Positions 1-7,025 of a DNA stretch of 55,756 bases are shown here, one piece after another. The notes below the pieces were generated by a model. That model was given only the letters and a program-made list of their open reading frames with translations. It did not search any database and was not told the DNA's origin. The position numbers and the translations under genes were made by a program. Position 1 is the stretch's first letter. Every line of letters starts with the position of its first letter. This stretch comes from a bacterium (GTDB lineage: Bacteria; Hydrothermota; UBA3073; JACQXS01; JAGMCI01): NCBI GenBank assembly GCA_030018315.1, contig JASEGA010000013.1:1-55756 (forward strand), written 5' to 3'.

Positions 1-164
1 CTCATGCACCTCCAGTATTTAGATTTTAGGAGATGCCTCATAAATTTCAACTAAAATTAGCACACCTTCTTCATCAGTGTAGGGCGAAGACTTGTCCCTG
101 CCCTCTTACCTCGCATGTCAGCAAGGGTAGTTTTGGGTCTCCTGACTCAATATTACTTTAGAGG
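1..164. other. Intergenic edge with a small palindrome and a possible gene start leaving the window
   Basis: No convincing coding sequence is visible here. On the minus strand a GGAGG sequence (9-13) lies a few bases before an ATG at 5-3, so a gene probably begins at the very edge and runs out of the window; nothing of its product can be read. Positions 81-104 form a small imperfect palindrome (AGGGC/GCCCT outer arms, GAC/GTC inner arms). Confidence 0.35.
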
Positions 165-917
165 TTACAGTTCAATTTTCATCCCGTCACTGGCAGCTAT
201 TACTTTAGTCCTTAATTCTTGAGATAATTTATCTGCTAATTCCCACGGCTTTGACTTTATCATTGTCATACCAAAGTGGGTTAGAATAGCAAGTTTTGGG
301 TTACTATCCTGGATTATTTGCTTGGCATCAGCTAAACATAAATGGTCAATCTCTGTCGGTTTCAGCCTGACTACATTTATTATAATGACATCCCCCTTGT
401 AATATTTAGATATGCCTTCAAAATACTTTGTATCCACTACATATGATATTTGGTGATTCTTTCCAATAAGATTTAGACCATAAGTCTCACCACGATGCAA
501 ATGCCTAATAGGGGTCTCTATTTTAATATTCACTAATTTATATTTACCTCCTTCTTTTAGCACTTCTATCCCTTTTACATATTTCCTAACATACTTTAAT
601 ACAACCGGGTCTTCATCTAACGCATCACTTGGTGCAAATATTACTCCGCGTGGCTTATAGCCACCCTCTGTCATTGCCTCTATCATCACATTTACATCTG
701 CGGAGTGGTCAATGTGCCGATGTGATAGAACTATTCCATCAAGCTTAGTTGGGTCAAGTTTTGACTTACTTTTTAAGCATCTAACTAACGAGCCAGGACC
801 CGGGTCCACAAGCACTTGCGTATCATCAAGTGTAATCCATATACCACCAGATGCCCGTATTTGACGGAATACAGTAAACCGCGCACCCGCAGTCCCTAAA
901 AATACAATACGGTCCAT
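165..917 (-). CDS. MBL-fold metallo-hydrolase
   Basis: A 250-residue metallo-beta-lactamase-fold protein. The zinc-binding signature HRHIDH is at residues 66-71, preceded by the usual strand with VDPGPGS near 38-43. A later His near 140 (RHLHRGE), an Asp in SYVVDT and a His in ILTHFG are plausible further metal ligands. The length suits small RNase Z/PhnP-like hydrolases, but nothing fixes the substrate, so no gene name is given. It is the last gene of the minus-strand run, 35 bases after yidD. No signal peptide is seen, so it is probably cytoplasmic. The fold is certain; the function is unknown. Confidence 0.85.
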   Translation of the reverse strand: MDRIVFLGTAGARFTVFRQIRASGGIWITLDDTQVLVDPGPGSLVRCLKSKSKLDPTKLDGIVLSHRHIDHSADVNVMIEAMTEGGYKPRGVIFAPSDALDEDPVVLKYVRKYVKGIEVLKEGGKYKLVNIKIETPIRHLHRGETYGLNLIGKNHQISYVVDTKYFEGISKYYKGDVIIINVVRLKPTEIDHLCLADAKQIIQDSNPKLAILTHFGMTMIKSKPWELADKLSQELRTKVIAASDGMKIEL

Positions 918-952
918 TTTAATGTTTTGTTTGGAATTTGGAATTTATTATA

Positions 953-1162
953 TTATGGTACTGGATCATACCCACCAGAGTTCCAAGGGTTACAGCGTAG
1001 TACTCTCCATATCCCTAATATAAGCCCATGCAAAATACCATGTTTTTCTATTGCCTCTATCATATACCCAGAACAGCTTGGATAAAACTTGCAAGCAGGT
1101 GGTAAAAACGGGGCTAAAAGTTTATGGTAAAATTTGAGAATTAGAATTAAAAGTCTTTTCAT
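953..1162 (-). CDS. yidD: Membrane protein insertion efficiency factor YidD
   Basis: A 69-residue protein with the complete YidD pattern: an N-terminal amphipathic stretch, then CKFYPSCSGYMIEAI, a GxxxG-like segment, the WRVLRCNPW block and the terminal GGYDPVP. YidD assists YidC in inserting inner-membrane proteins and is normally encoded next to rnpA and yidC. Its ATG overlaps the stop of the upstream porV-like gene (ATGA), which indicates translational coupling. Here the porV-like gene and a toxin-antitoxin insertion lie between it and rnpA. yidC is not in the window. Length and motifs are normal for the family. Confidence 0.95.
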   Translation of the reverse strand: MKRLLILILKFYHKLLAPFLPPACKFYPSCSGYMIEAIEKHGILHGLILGIWRVLRCNPWNSGGYDPVP

Positions 1163-2501
1163 TGCTTAAAAACGCCAGTCCATAAAGCTTCAGCAGCTCC
1201 AGCAAGATAAAGTATACCTAAACCAACAGCTGAAACAGTTTTCTTTGTACCAGATGGCTGATGAAAATATAAGTCTCCAAGATAGAACCCAAGAGATGCG
1301 AAACATAACCCTTTTAATTCATTGCCATTATAAAACTGACCACCCCCAGGAAGCATTAAACAGGAAAGTAAAGTAGCAGCTATGTTCAATCTTTTATCAG
1401 CTTGAATAGACTTTGATTCTGAAAACTCATGTGGTATAACAGTTGTCTGAACACGCCATATATCGAAATCGTAAATGCTTGACTCATATGCAACCTCCAT
1501 ACTTATAGGACCGAGTTTAAATGCATAGCCCTTTGTTTCTGTAGGCATCAACTTATGGTCAAAATATTCCCACCTATATCCCCATCTATAAGACAGAAGA
1601 TTTAAGAGAGTAAGTTCATACCCCTCGCAATTAAATGTGTCGTGTTTTTCACCCACCAAATCAGTTATTTTCTCATATACTATTTGATATTTTAAAAACG
1701 TACTTAGTTTAAAAGGTAACTCTTTAGTAGGTAACAAGACATCAAGTGTAGAGATAGGCTCAAATGCAATACCCCTTCTTATAAGTCGTGGGAGTGATGC
1801 AGATGAGCCTGACCTATAGCTAAGCCCTAGACCTATATTTTGAAAACTGAGTCCCAAGGAGAGCCCTGGCAGAGGTAGCTTATAAAAGCCCCTATATCAA
1901 AAGCTACGGTTTTAGCAGTATAACTTCCTTCTTTATACAAAATACTCCACCCAATATCACTTGGACCTATGAAACTATAGATATATTTTAACGATGCACC
2001 TAATCCTAAACCTTTGCAAATTTCTTTCCCATAAGCAAGAGCTATTGCATAGTCATAAGCAGTCCAGAGCCCAATTTTATTGCAGTAGACATCGGTTGCT
2101 ATAATTCCACCTATGCTCATATAAGTATAACCAAGCCCTAAAATGCCTGTTTTTCTTAGAGGATACATAACGCTGTAATACAAATATCTCATGTCTGATA
2201 ACCACCACTCACCTTCAAGTGATATATGTGTTCCGTGAAAATGTTTTTCTCCAACATAATTTAACCAATGATGAAATAACTCTCGTCCAATCCCAGGAGG
2301 TGATGAAATATTCATTGCAACAATGTTTGTTCGTTAATGAAATGCTAAAGCACCCGGATTGTAATAGATAGCAGTGGCATCATCAGCTAAAGCTGTAAAT
2401 GCTGAGCCCATAGCTGCTGCTTTAGCACCAGGAGCGATTAAAAGAAATTGAGCACCACAGTCAGAAAAACTTAGATGAAGAAATAAGAAAATTGCTAACA
2501 T
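1159..2501 (-). pseudogene. PorV/PorQ-like outer-membrane barrel, broken by a stop and a frameshift
   Basis: Read from ATG 2501 with a strong ribosome site (GGAGGG, about 5 bases upstream), the frame gives a signal-like hydrophobic start, then the typical PorV opening: APGAKAAAMGSAFTALADDA and YYNPGALAF. An in-frame TAA follows at codon 54. The frame continues as 160 codons of beta-strand-rich sequence to about 1860, where one missing T in a TTT run shifts it; the rest continues as 232 codons ending at 1159. The tail has a hydrophobic GGGQFYNG-type segment followed by LYLAGAAEALW. Restoring both lesions gives a protein of about 447 residues. PorV-family proteins are beta-barrels linked to Por secretion and other surface functions. 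Either lesion could be a sequencing error; the amber-type change is harder to explain that way. Confidence 0.75.
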
Positions 2502-2515
2502 TATCCCTCCTTATC

Positions 2516-2551
2516 TAACACTAATTTCAAAGTCTCTTCCTTTAGTACAGA
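2516..2551. repeat. 36-bp direct repeat, distal copy (remnant of the old rnpA end)
   Basis: This copy matches 3243-3278 with one mismatch in 36. In the minus-strand rnpA frame it reads VLKEETLKLVLDKEG then TAA, and that stop overlaps the ATG of the porV-like gene. It therefore looks like the original 3' end of rnpA, cut off by the insertion of the mntA-hepT pair. Confidence 0.85.
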
Positions 2552-2557
2552 TATTTC

Positions 2558-2909
2558 TTAAGTTTCATTCTTTTCCAATTCCTTAATTACGGCTTCAAAT
2601 TCATTTTTAAGAGAAGGTAGTTTTTCTTTAATAGCTTGCCAAACAATATTCCAATTTACTCCAAAATAAAAATGAATAATCTTATCTCGCATTGCTGCAA
2701 TTCTTTTCCATTCAAATTTTTTATATTTATTTTTAAAGTCAGAAGACAAATTCTTTACTGCTTCACCAATAATCTCAAAACTTCTTGTAGAGGCTCGCTT
2801 TAAAACTTCATCTTGCAAATACTCTTCAAAAGTTAACCCTTGTGTTTTATCTATTTAAAAAAATTATTTCATCAAGGATATGTTTAAGATATGGTAAATT
2901 TTGTTTCAT
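2558..2909 (-). pseudogene. hepT: HepT-like RNase toxin of an MntA-HepT pair, frameshifted
   Basis: The gene starts at ATG 2909, inside the 3' end of mntA, and reads MKQNLPYLKHILDEIIFL before a frame break near 2855. After one base is removed (an A-rich site) the frame continues KTQGLTFEEYLQDEVLKRAS to the end. The HepT signature R-x4-H-x-Y is intact as RDKIIHFY, as is the family helix FEIIGEAVKNL. Corrected length is 116-117 residues, usual for HEPN-type HepT toxins. HepT is an RNase that is silenced when its MntA partner AMPylates the Tyr. As written the toxin would be cut to about 20 residues; an indel in an A/T run could also be an assembly error. Confidence 0.75.
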
Positions 2910-3204
2910 ACCATTTAACTTCCTTTTCTACATACGGTTGAATATAAGGACTTAAACTACCATTTGTTATTAGTTCAACTTTTTTACCAAATAATTCTTC
3001 AAGAAAAAAAACTAAATCCATAAAATCATCAAAGTTGGGGGTTTCAAACTCTACAAGAAAATCTAAGTCACTTCTTTCTTTTTGTTTACCTCTAATATAG
3101 GAACCGAAAAGACCTATTTTTTTAACCCCGTGTTTTTTTAACATATCCTCATGCTTTTTTAATAATTGAAATATAATTTTGTCTGTAAGTATTTTTGTCT
3201 TCAT
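2884..3204 (-). CDS. mntA: MntA-like minimal nucleotidyltransferase antitoxin
   Basis: A 106-residue protein with the minimal nucleotidyltransferase motif: GSYIRGK at residues 34-40, then SDLDFLVEF with the two catalytic Asp at 46 and 48 (GS-x10-DxD). Known MntA proteins AMPylate the conserved Tyr of HepT and so neutralise it; that role is inferred from family and context. ATG 3204 overlaps the rnpA stop (ATGA), and the hepT ATG lies inside its own 3' end, so the three are translationally coupled. A GTG at 3213 would add three residues but is less likely. The gene belongs to a module placed in the 3' end of rnpA between two 36-bp repeats. Confidence 0.85.
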   Translation of the reverse strand: MKTKILTDKIIFQLLKKHEDMLKKHGVKKIGLFGSYIRGKQKERSDLDFLVEFETPNFDDFMDLVFFLEELFGKKVELITNGSLSPYIQPYVEKEVKWYETKFTIS

Positions 3205-3560
3205 CTTACACACTCATCAACGCCTTGAATTTGCTTCCCACTTAACACTAATTTCAAAGTCTCTTCCTTTAGTTCAGAATAGCTTAATTGCTCAGCTCCT
3301 TTGTGTACAAGTATAATATAATCACCTTTAAAGTACTCTTTGTTTTGTCTATATAGCTCACGCAACCTGCGCTTCAATTTATTTCTCACCACAGCTCCTT
3401 TTATCTGATGACTGATAATAAACCCTATTCTTCTACTATGTGCCGGAAGTCGGATAATAGTGAGATTGTTTCCTGACATGTGGGTGCCAAATTTAAATAC
3501 TTTATCAAAGTCTTTATTCTTAATTAGTCTATCGCGAGGGGTGAAAGTTTTATTTGACAC
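3201..3560 (-). CDS. rnpA: Ribonuclease P protein component with a replaced C-terminus
   Basis: RnpA, the protein subunit that helps the RNase P RNA mature tRNA 5' ends. Visible features are the N-terminal TPRDRLIKNKDFDKVFK, the RNR-type box VVRNKLKRRLREL and the DYIILV strand. The chosen start is GTG 3560, six bases after the rpmH stop; this gives 119 residues, normal for RnpA. The frame is open upstream to ATG 3629, so a longer form overlapping rpmH, as in Thermus, cannot be ruled out. The last residues after LKLVL (SGKQIQGVDECVR) are encoded by inserted DNA: a second copy of the LKEETLKLVL segment at 2516-2551 leads into what appears to be the native end. The tail should be dispensable, since the RNA-binding core is complete. 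Confidence 0.93.
   Translation of the reverse strand: MSNKTFTPRDRLIKNKDFDKVFKFGTHMSGNNLTIIRLPAHSRRIGFIISHQIKGAVVRNKLKRRLRELYRQNKEYFKGDYIILVHKGAEQLSYSELKEETLKLVLSGKQIQGVDECVR
3243..3278. repeat. 36-bp direct repeat, proximal copy inside rnpA
   Basis: This copy encodes the ELKEETLKLVL part of RnpA and pairs with 2516-2551 (35 of 36 identical). The two copies bracket about 690 bases holding mntA and hepT, so the pair of repeats most likely marks a duplicated target made during insertion. Confidence 0.85.
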
Positions 3561-3564
3561 AAAG

Positions 3565-3699
3565 TTAAGCTGTAAGCCGTTTTCTGCCTTTTTTTCTACG
3601 CCTGGATAAGATATTTCTACCGGAGGCACTTTTCATCCTGTGCCTAAAGCCGCATCTCCTTTTACGCCTTATCTTTGATGGATGATATGTAGGCTTCAT
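3565..3699 (-). CDS. rpmH: 50S ribosomal protein L34
   Basis: A 44-residue, very basic protein beginning [20 protein letters not shown] and continuing [15 protein letters not shown], the classic L34 pattern. It is part of the large ribosomal subunit. Its ATG overlaps the clpP stop (ATGA), so translation is coupled to clpP. It lies directly upstream of rnpA, the nearly universal rpmH-rnpA order. Most bacteria have dnaA or an origin region upstream of rpmH; here clpP and tig take that place. Confidence 0.95.
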   Translation of the reverse strand: MKPTYHPSKIRRKRRCGFRHRMKSASGRNILSRRRKKGRKRLTA

Positions 3700-4292
3700 T
3701 TTTTGATATCCGTCCTTTTACTTATCACTCTATCAATAATTCCATATTCTTTTGCCTCAGTAGCAGACATCCAAAAGTTTCTGTCAGTATCCTTTGCTAT
3801 CTTCTCAACAGGATTACCTGTATGAAATGCAAGTATTTGGTTTAGTTCATCCCTTATTTTAACTATTTCTTGTGCATGTATAGCAATATCGACAGCTTGG
3901 CCTGATATTCCACCCATAGGTTGATGGATGAGCACTCTTGTATGTGGTAGTGCATATCGTTTACCCTTCGTCCCTGATGCAAGTAACAGTGCGGCTATTG
4001 AAGCTGCCATCCCCATACAGATTGTGGAGACAGCCGGCTTTATATATTGGATTGTGTCATATATAGCAAGCCCGGATGAAACGATGCCACCGATAGAATC
4101 AATATATAAGTGAACGTCCTTATCAGGGTCTTCTGACTCAAGGAATAGTAACTGTGCTATTGCTGTTGAAGCCACAGGGTCAGTGATTTCGCCACTTATC
4201 ATTACTATTCGCTCCTTCAAAAGACGTGAGAATATATCATAAGCACGCTCCCCATAAGTAGTTTTTTCTATTACCATTGGAATTAAGTTCAT
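3696..4292 (-). CDS. clpP: ATP-dependent Clp protease proteolytic subunit with Asn in the catalytic triad
   Basis: A 198-residue ClpP. The nucleophile is Ser98 (GMAAS), the general base His123 (HQPMGG), and the oxyanion strand IDSIGG is at 65-69. Where typical ClpP has DTDRD before the F-M-S-A block, this protein reads [10 protein letters not shown], so the third triad position (about 172) is Asn, encoded by AAC. Asn-type triads are known, for example in Listeria ClpP1, and lower peptidase activity. The start is ATG 4292 with GGAGGG just upstream, inside the 3' end of tig. It lies directly after tig, but clpX does not follow; rpmH does. It is expected to form 14-mers in the cytoplasm with a Clp ATPase encoded elsewhere. 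Confidence 0.96.
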   Translation of the reverse strand: MNLIPMVIEKTTYGERAYDIFSRLLKERIVMISGEITDPVASTAIAQLLFLESEDPDKDVHLYIDSIGGIVSSGLAIYDTIQYIKPAVSTICMGMAASIAALLLASGTKGKRYALPHTRVLIHQPMGGISGQAVDIAIHAQEIVKIRDELNQILAFHTGNPVEKIAKDTDRNFWMSATEAKEYGIIDRVISKRTDIKK

Positions 4293-4293
4293 A

Positions 4294-5532
4294 TTACCCT
4301 CCTATTTTTATTTTTGCACAATTAACCAAAAAATCAAGCACCTTTTCTCGCTTAAATTCTTCTATTAGAGAATCAAAGATTCCTTCTTTCTTCAGTGATT
4401 TTACAGTATCTTCATAACTGACTTTCTGATTCTCTACTAATTTAGACTTTATCTCTTCTTCTGTAAGCTTAATATCCTCTAATTTAGCAATTTGGTCAAG
4501 TAAAATTTCACGCTTCGCCCTCCATATTGCAACTTCATCAAGATTTTTTCGGGTCTCTTCGTCAATATTAGTTCCCACTCTTTTAAGCATAGGTCTCAAA
4601 TATGCATTAACAATTGAAGTCGGTGGTTCAAATGGATTATCAGCTATAAGTGAGTTTATAATTTGGGTCAGTATTTTTGACTTAGCTATATTTTCTTTTT
4701 CTTTTTTAATTTCATTTTCTATTTGGTATTTAAGCTCTTGTAAAGAGTTAAATCCAATATCTTTTGCAAATTCGTCATCTATTTCAGGTAGCTTTTTTTC
4801 TTTTACTTCACGGACTACAAATTCATATTCAACTAATTTTCCTCTTAATTTTTCATCTTTTAAATCTATTGGATATCTAATTACTACTTTACGTCTATCG
4901 CCGGGTATAGAGTTTATGAGCCCCTGTGTTATCTCTTGCGGAACTTCTGGGGCGCCAAGTATGATAGCGTAATTGGAGACTTTGTTTTTTCTTATTATTC
5001 CTTTATCTTCATAGAGTATTTCGTAGTCCACACTTACCATATCACCGGGTAACGCACCCCTCATAATTAATAAAGGAGTGTAAATTGATTTTGAGTCCTG
5101 TAATTTTAAAAGCGCAACTTCAACCTCTTTATCACTTACTGTAGTTGGCAAATCTTCTACTTCAATTCCTTTGTAATTTTTAGGTTTTATATCAGGGATA
5201 ACTTCAAAACTTATCTTAAAATGTAACCCATCTTCATCACTAAATTTACTCTCTTTAATTATACCCTGAGTAATGGGTGAGAAATTCTCTTTTTCAATCA
5301 CCTCTTTGTAAGCTTCCTGTATAGTATCACTTATTGCCTCCTCTTTAATGCTGTCGCCAAATTTACCCTTTATGATATATATAGGAATTTTACCTTTTCT
5401 AAATCCATTTATATGTAATGTCTTTTGATATTTCTGATAGAGACTATCAATCTTATCTTTAACTTTCTCTGTCGGTATTTTGATTTCCAACAGCCTCTCG
5501 TATTCTTTAGGCTCTTTGATTTCTACTTCCAT
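4294..5532 (-). CDS. tig: Trigger factor chaperone
   Basis: A 412-residue ribosome-associated chaperone and peptidyl-prolyl isomerase. The N-terminal ribosome-binding signature NGFRKGKIP is near residues 45-53, followed by the FKBP-like domain (roughly 145-240, with [10 protein letters not shown]) and a helical C-terminal domain rich in Lys and Glu. ATG 5532 is chosen because the upstream extension to 5571 would run into the tRNA-Leu gene; from 5532 the protein starts [12 protein letters not shown], a normal trigger factor start. It lies eight bases after the tRNA 3' end, so tRNA and mRNA are probably cut from one transcript begun at the promoter at 5767-5795. clpP follows by one base. Confidence 0.95.
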   Translation of the reverse strand: MEVEIKEPKEYERLLEIKIPTEKVKDKIDSLYQKYQKTLHINGFRKGKIPIYIIKGKFGDSIKEEAISDTIQEAYKEVIEKENFSPITQGIIKESKFSDEDGLHFKISFEVIPDIKPKNYKGIEVEDLPTTVSDKEVEVALLKLQDSKSIYTPLLIMRGALPGDMVSVDYEILYEDKGIIRKNKVSNYAIILGAPEVPQEITQGLINSIPGDRRKVVIRYPIDLKDEKLRGKLVEYEFVVREVKEKKLPEIDDEFAKDIGFNSLQELKYQIENEIKKEKENIAKSKILTQIINSLIADNPFEPPTSIVNAYLRPMLKRVGTNIDEETRKNLDEVAIWRAKREILLDQIAKLEDIKLTEEEIKSKLVENQKVSYEDTVKSLKKEGIFDSLIEEFKREKVLDFLVNCAKIKIGG

Positions 5533-5539
5533 CTTTAAC

Positions 5540-5624
5540 TGGGCAGAGCGGGATTCGAACCCGCAATCCATCTACTGGAACTAGGTCCTAAGCCTAGCGC
5601 GTATGCCAGTTCCGCCACCTGCCC
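5540..5624 (-). tRNA. tRNA-Leu (anticodon UAG)
   Basis: On the minus strand the sequence folds as an 85-nt class II tRNA: acceptor GGGCAGG pairs with its 3' partner, the anticodon stem CTAGG/CCTAG encloses loop CTTAGGA (anticodon TAG), there is a variable arm, and the T loop is GGTTCGAATCC. The discriminator base is A, as expected for Leu, and no CCA is encoded. Confidence 0.95.
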
Positions 5625-5667
5625 ATCTCTCCATAGATAATTATGAAAAATTCTAAATTCTAAGCAC

Positions 5668-5756
5668 TAAATTCTAAACAATATCTAAATTCCAATTCTC
5701 CAAATCCCAAACAGTGTTTGGAACATTGGAATTTGAATATTAGGATTTAGAATTTA
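5668..5756. repeat. Imperfect inverted repeat of about 40-bp arms in the tRNA-Leu/tig leader
   Basis: The left arm (5668-5712) and right arm (5716-5756) are nearly complementary: TAAATTCTAAA pairs with TTTAGAATTTA and CTAAATTCCAAT pairs with ATTGGAATTTG, with small bulges. The element lies just downstream of the -10 box at 5767-5772, so it would be the first thing transcribed. It could be a processing or stability hairpin, or a miniature repeat; I cannot tell which. Confidence 0.7.
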
Positions 5757-5766
5757 TCATTTTATG

Positions 5767-5795
5767 ATTATATTGTTAAATAATGTAAGTGTCAA
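5767..5795 (-). promoter_or_regulatory. Sigma-70-type promoter for tRNA-Leu, tig, clpP and the genes after them
   Basis: On the minus strand TTGACA (5795-5790), a 17-bp spacer and TATAAT (5772-5767) match the consensus in all twelve positions. The strength fits a tRNA and housekeeping transcript. Confidence 0.85.
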
Positions 5796-5827
5796 GTGAA
5801 AATTGTAATCCTATAAGGAATAAAAAC

Positions 5828-5856
5828 TTGACTTTTAACTTATTACGTAGTAGTTT
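5828..5856 (+). promoter_or_regulatory. Likely promoter for tRNA-Arg and nadE
   Basis: TTGACT at 5828-5833 and TAGTTT at 5851-5856 are 17 bp apart; the tRNA starts 11 bases after the -10 box. The -10 match is modest. This promoter is divergent to the tRNA-Leu/tig promoter. Confidence 0.55.
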
Positions 5857-5866
5857 AATAACCGAT

Positions 5867-5940
5867 GCCCCTGTAGCTCAGGTGGATAGAGCACCGGTTT
5901 CCTAAACCGGGTGGCGTGAGTTCGAGTCTCACCAGGGGTA
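5867..5940 (+). tRNA. tRNA-Arg (anticodon CCU)
   Basis: A 74-nt cloverleaf: acceptor GCCCCTG pairs with CAGGGGT, the D arm is TAGCTCAGGTGGATAGAGCA, the anticodon stem CCGGT/ACCGG encloses loop TTCCTAA (anticodon CCT), and the T arm is GTGAGTTCGAGTCTCAC. The discriminator is A, with no encoded CCA. nadE begins 13 bases later. Confidence 0.95.
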
Positions 5941-5953
5941 ATAAAAATTAAAA

Positions 5954-6724
5954 ATGAAAAATTCAAAATGCAAAATTAAAGAGCTTACAGCTAAAATAAG
6001 CAAGTGGATAAAGGACTGTGTGGATGAAGGGGGTGCAGATGGTGTTGTTTTAGGCTTAAGTGGCGGAGTTGACTCATCAGTAGTGGCTGTGTTATCAAAA
6101 TTTGCTTTAGGTGAGTGTGTATTGGGGCTCATAATGCCATGCTATAGTGAGATGTCAGATGAGGAAGATGCCATGCTGGTAGCAAAAAAGTTTGATATTA
6201 GGACAGAACGTGTTGTGCTTGATTCAATTTATGATAGGCTTATTGAAATCATTCCGCAAACAGGGAGAAGTTCTGTTAAAGATAAAGTCTGTTTAGCTAA
6301 TTTAAAGGCAAGACTAAGGATGGTAACTTTGTATTATTTTGCTAATAAACTCAATTACTTAGTAGCTGGTTGTGGAAATAAGAGTGAGCTAATAACAGGC
6401 TATTTTACCAAGTATGGAGATGGAGGGGTTGATATCTTACCTTTGGGTGGGCTCTTAAAGACCGAAGTAATAGAGCTTGCAAAGGAGCTTAAAATACAGG
6501 ATAAAATAATTTTGAAACCGCCATCCGCTGGTTTATGGCAAGGTCAAACAGATGAGGTCGAGTTAGGTATTTCTTACACAGAGCTTGACAAAGCTATATT
6601 AGCTATAGAAACTGGTAAAGAGATGGGTGTTGACTCCAGGATTATAAGCAAGGTAAAAAAACTAATCCAATCTTCTGAACATAAAAGATTGCCTATCCCA
6701 ATTTTTAAGATAGAAAAAGGATGA
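5954..6724 (+). CDS. nadE: NAD(+) synthetase, ammonia-dependent type
   Basis: A 256-residue adenine-nucleotide alpha-hydrolase-fold enzyme that amidates deamido-NAD to NAD using ATP and ammonia. The PP-loop LGLSGGVDSS is at residues 33-42; the conserved GNKSELITGYFTKYGDGG and LPLGGLLKTEV blocks follow, then PSAGLWQGQTDEVELG. There is no glutaminase domain, so free ammonia or a partner would supply nitrogen. The length is usual for the short form. The start lacks an obvious ribosome site and the first codons (MKNSKCKIK) are made of the AAAATGCAAAATT-type words seen in many spacers here, so the exact N-terminus may be a few residues further in. The 3' end overlaps the APC remnant by four bases. 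Confidence 0.93.
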   Translation: MKNSKCKIKELTAKISKWIKDCVDEGGADGVVLGLSGGVDSSVVAVLSKFALGECVLGLIMPCYSEMSDEEDAMLVAKKFDIRTERVVLDSIYDRLIEIIPQTGRSSVKDKVCLANLKARLRMVTLYYFANKLNYLVAGCGNKSELITGYFTKYGDGGVDILPLGGLLKTEVIELAKELKIQDKIILKPPSAGLWQGQTDEVELGISYTELDKAILAIETGKEMGVDSRIISKVKKLIQSSEHKRLPIPIFKIEKG

Positions 6725-7010
6725 ATTTAAAAAGAGAACTGAGCCTTATTGATGTTTTTTGTATAGCATCGGGTGCTATGATTAGTTCTGGCTTATTTAT
6801 TTTGCCAGGGCTTACTTATGCAAAGACTGGTCCTGCTGTAATCCTTTCTTATTTGATAGCTGGCATTTTGGTTATACCAACTATGCTTGCAAAGGCTGAA
6901 CTTGCCACCGCTATGCCAAAGGCAGGTAAGGAGTATGGGTGCATTCGCAGTATTGATTAATCAAATCATTACTATTGCACAGATAAAGCTGATTGCTGTG
7001 GGATGCTGTC
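6721..7010 (+). pseudogene. APC-family amino-acid permease, remnant with internal deletions
   Basis: The first 76 codons are a good APC permease N-terminus: LSLIDVFCIASGAMISSGLF (TM1), GPAVILSYLIAGILVIP (TM2) and AELATAMPKAGKEYG. The frame is then lost. A shifted frame gives MGAFAVLINQIITIAQIKLI and AVGCCL, which resemble segments from further along such permeases, followed by a stop. A complete transporter is about 450 residues, so most of the gene has been deleted. The ATG overlaps the nadE stop, suggesting it was once cotranscribed with nadE. Unlikely to be functional. Confidence 0.75.
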
Positions 7011-7025
7011 TATCGTATAAATTAA

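Noticed and set aside
1-164. A coding region at the left edge
   Set aside because: No frame of useful length with family-like sequence is present; only a ribosome site and ATG leaving the window were seen.
3565-3629. RnpA N-terminal extension overlapping rpmH
   Set aside because: The frame is open, as in Thermus, but the extension encodes no RnpA motif and the GTG at 3560 gives a normal length; kept only as an alternative.
3928-4113. Plus-strand frame inside clpP
   Set aside because: It is a shadow of the conserved clpP coding sequence. The same applies to many frames opposite gmd, the GT4 genes, the radical SAM genes and the glycosylphosphotransferase.
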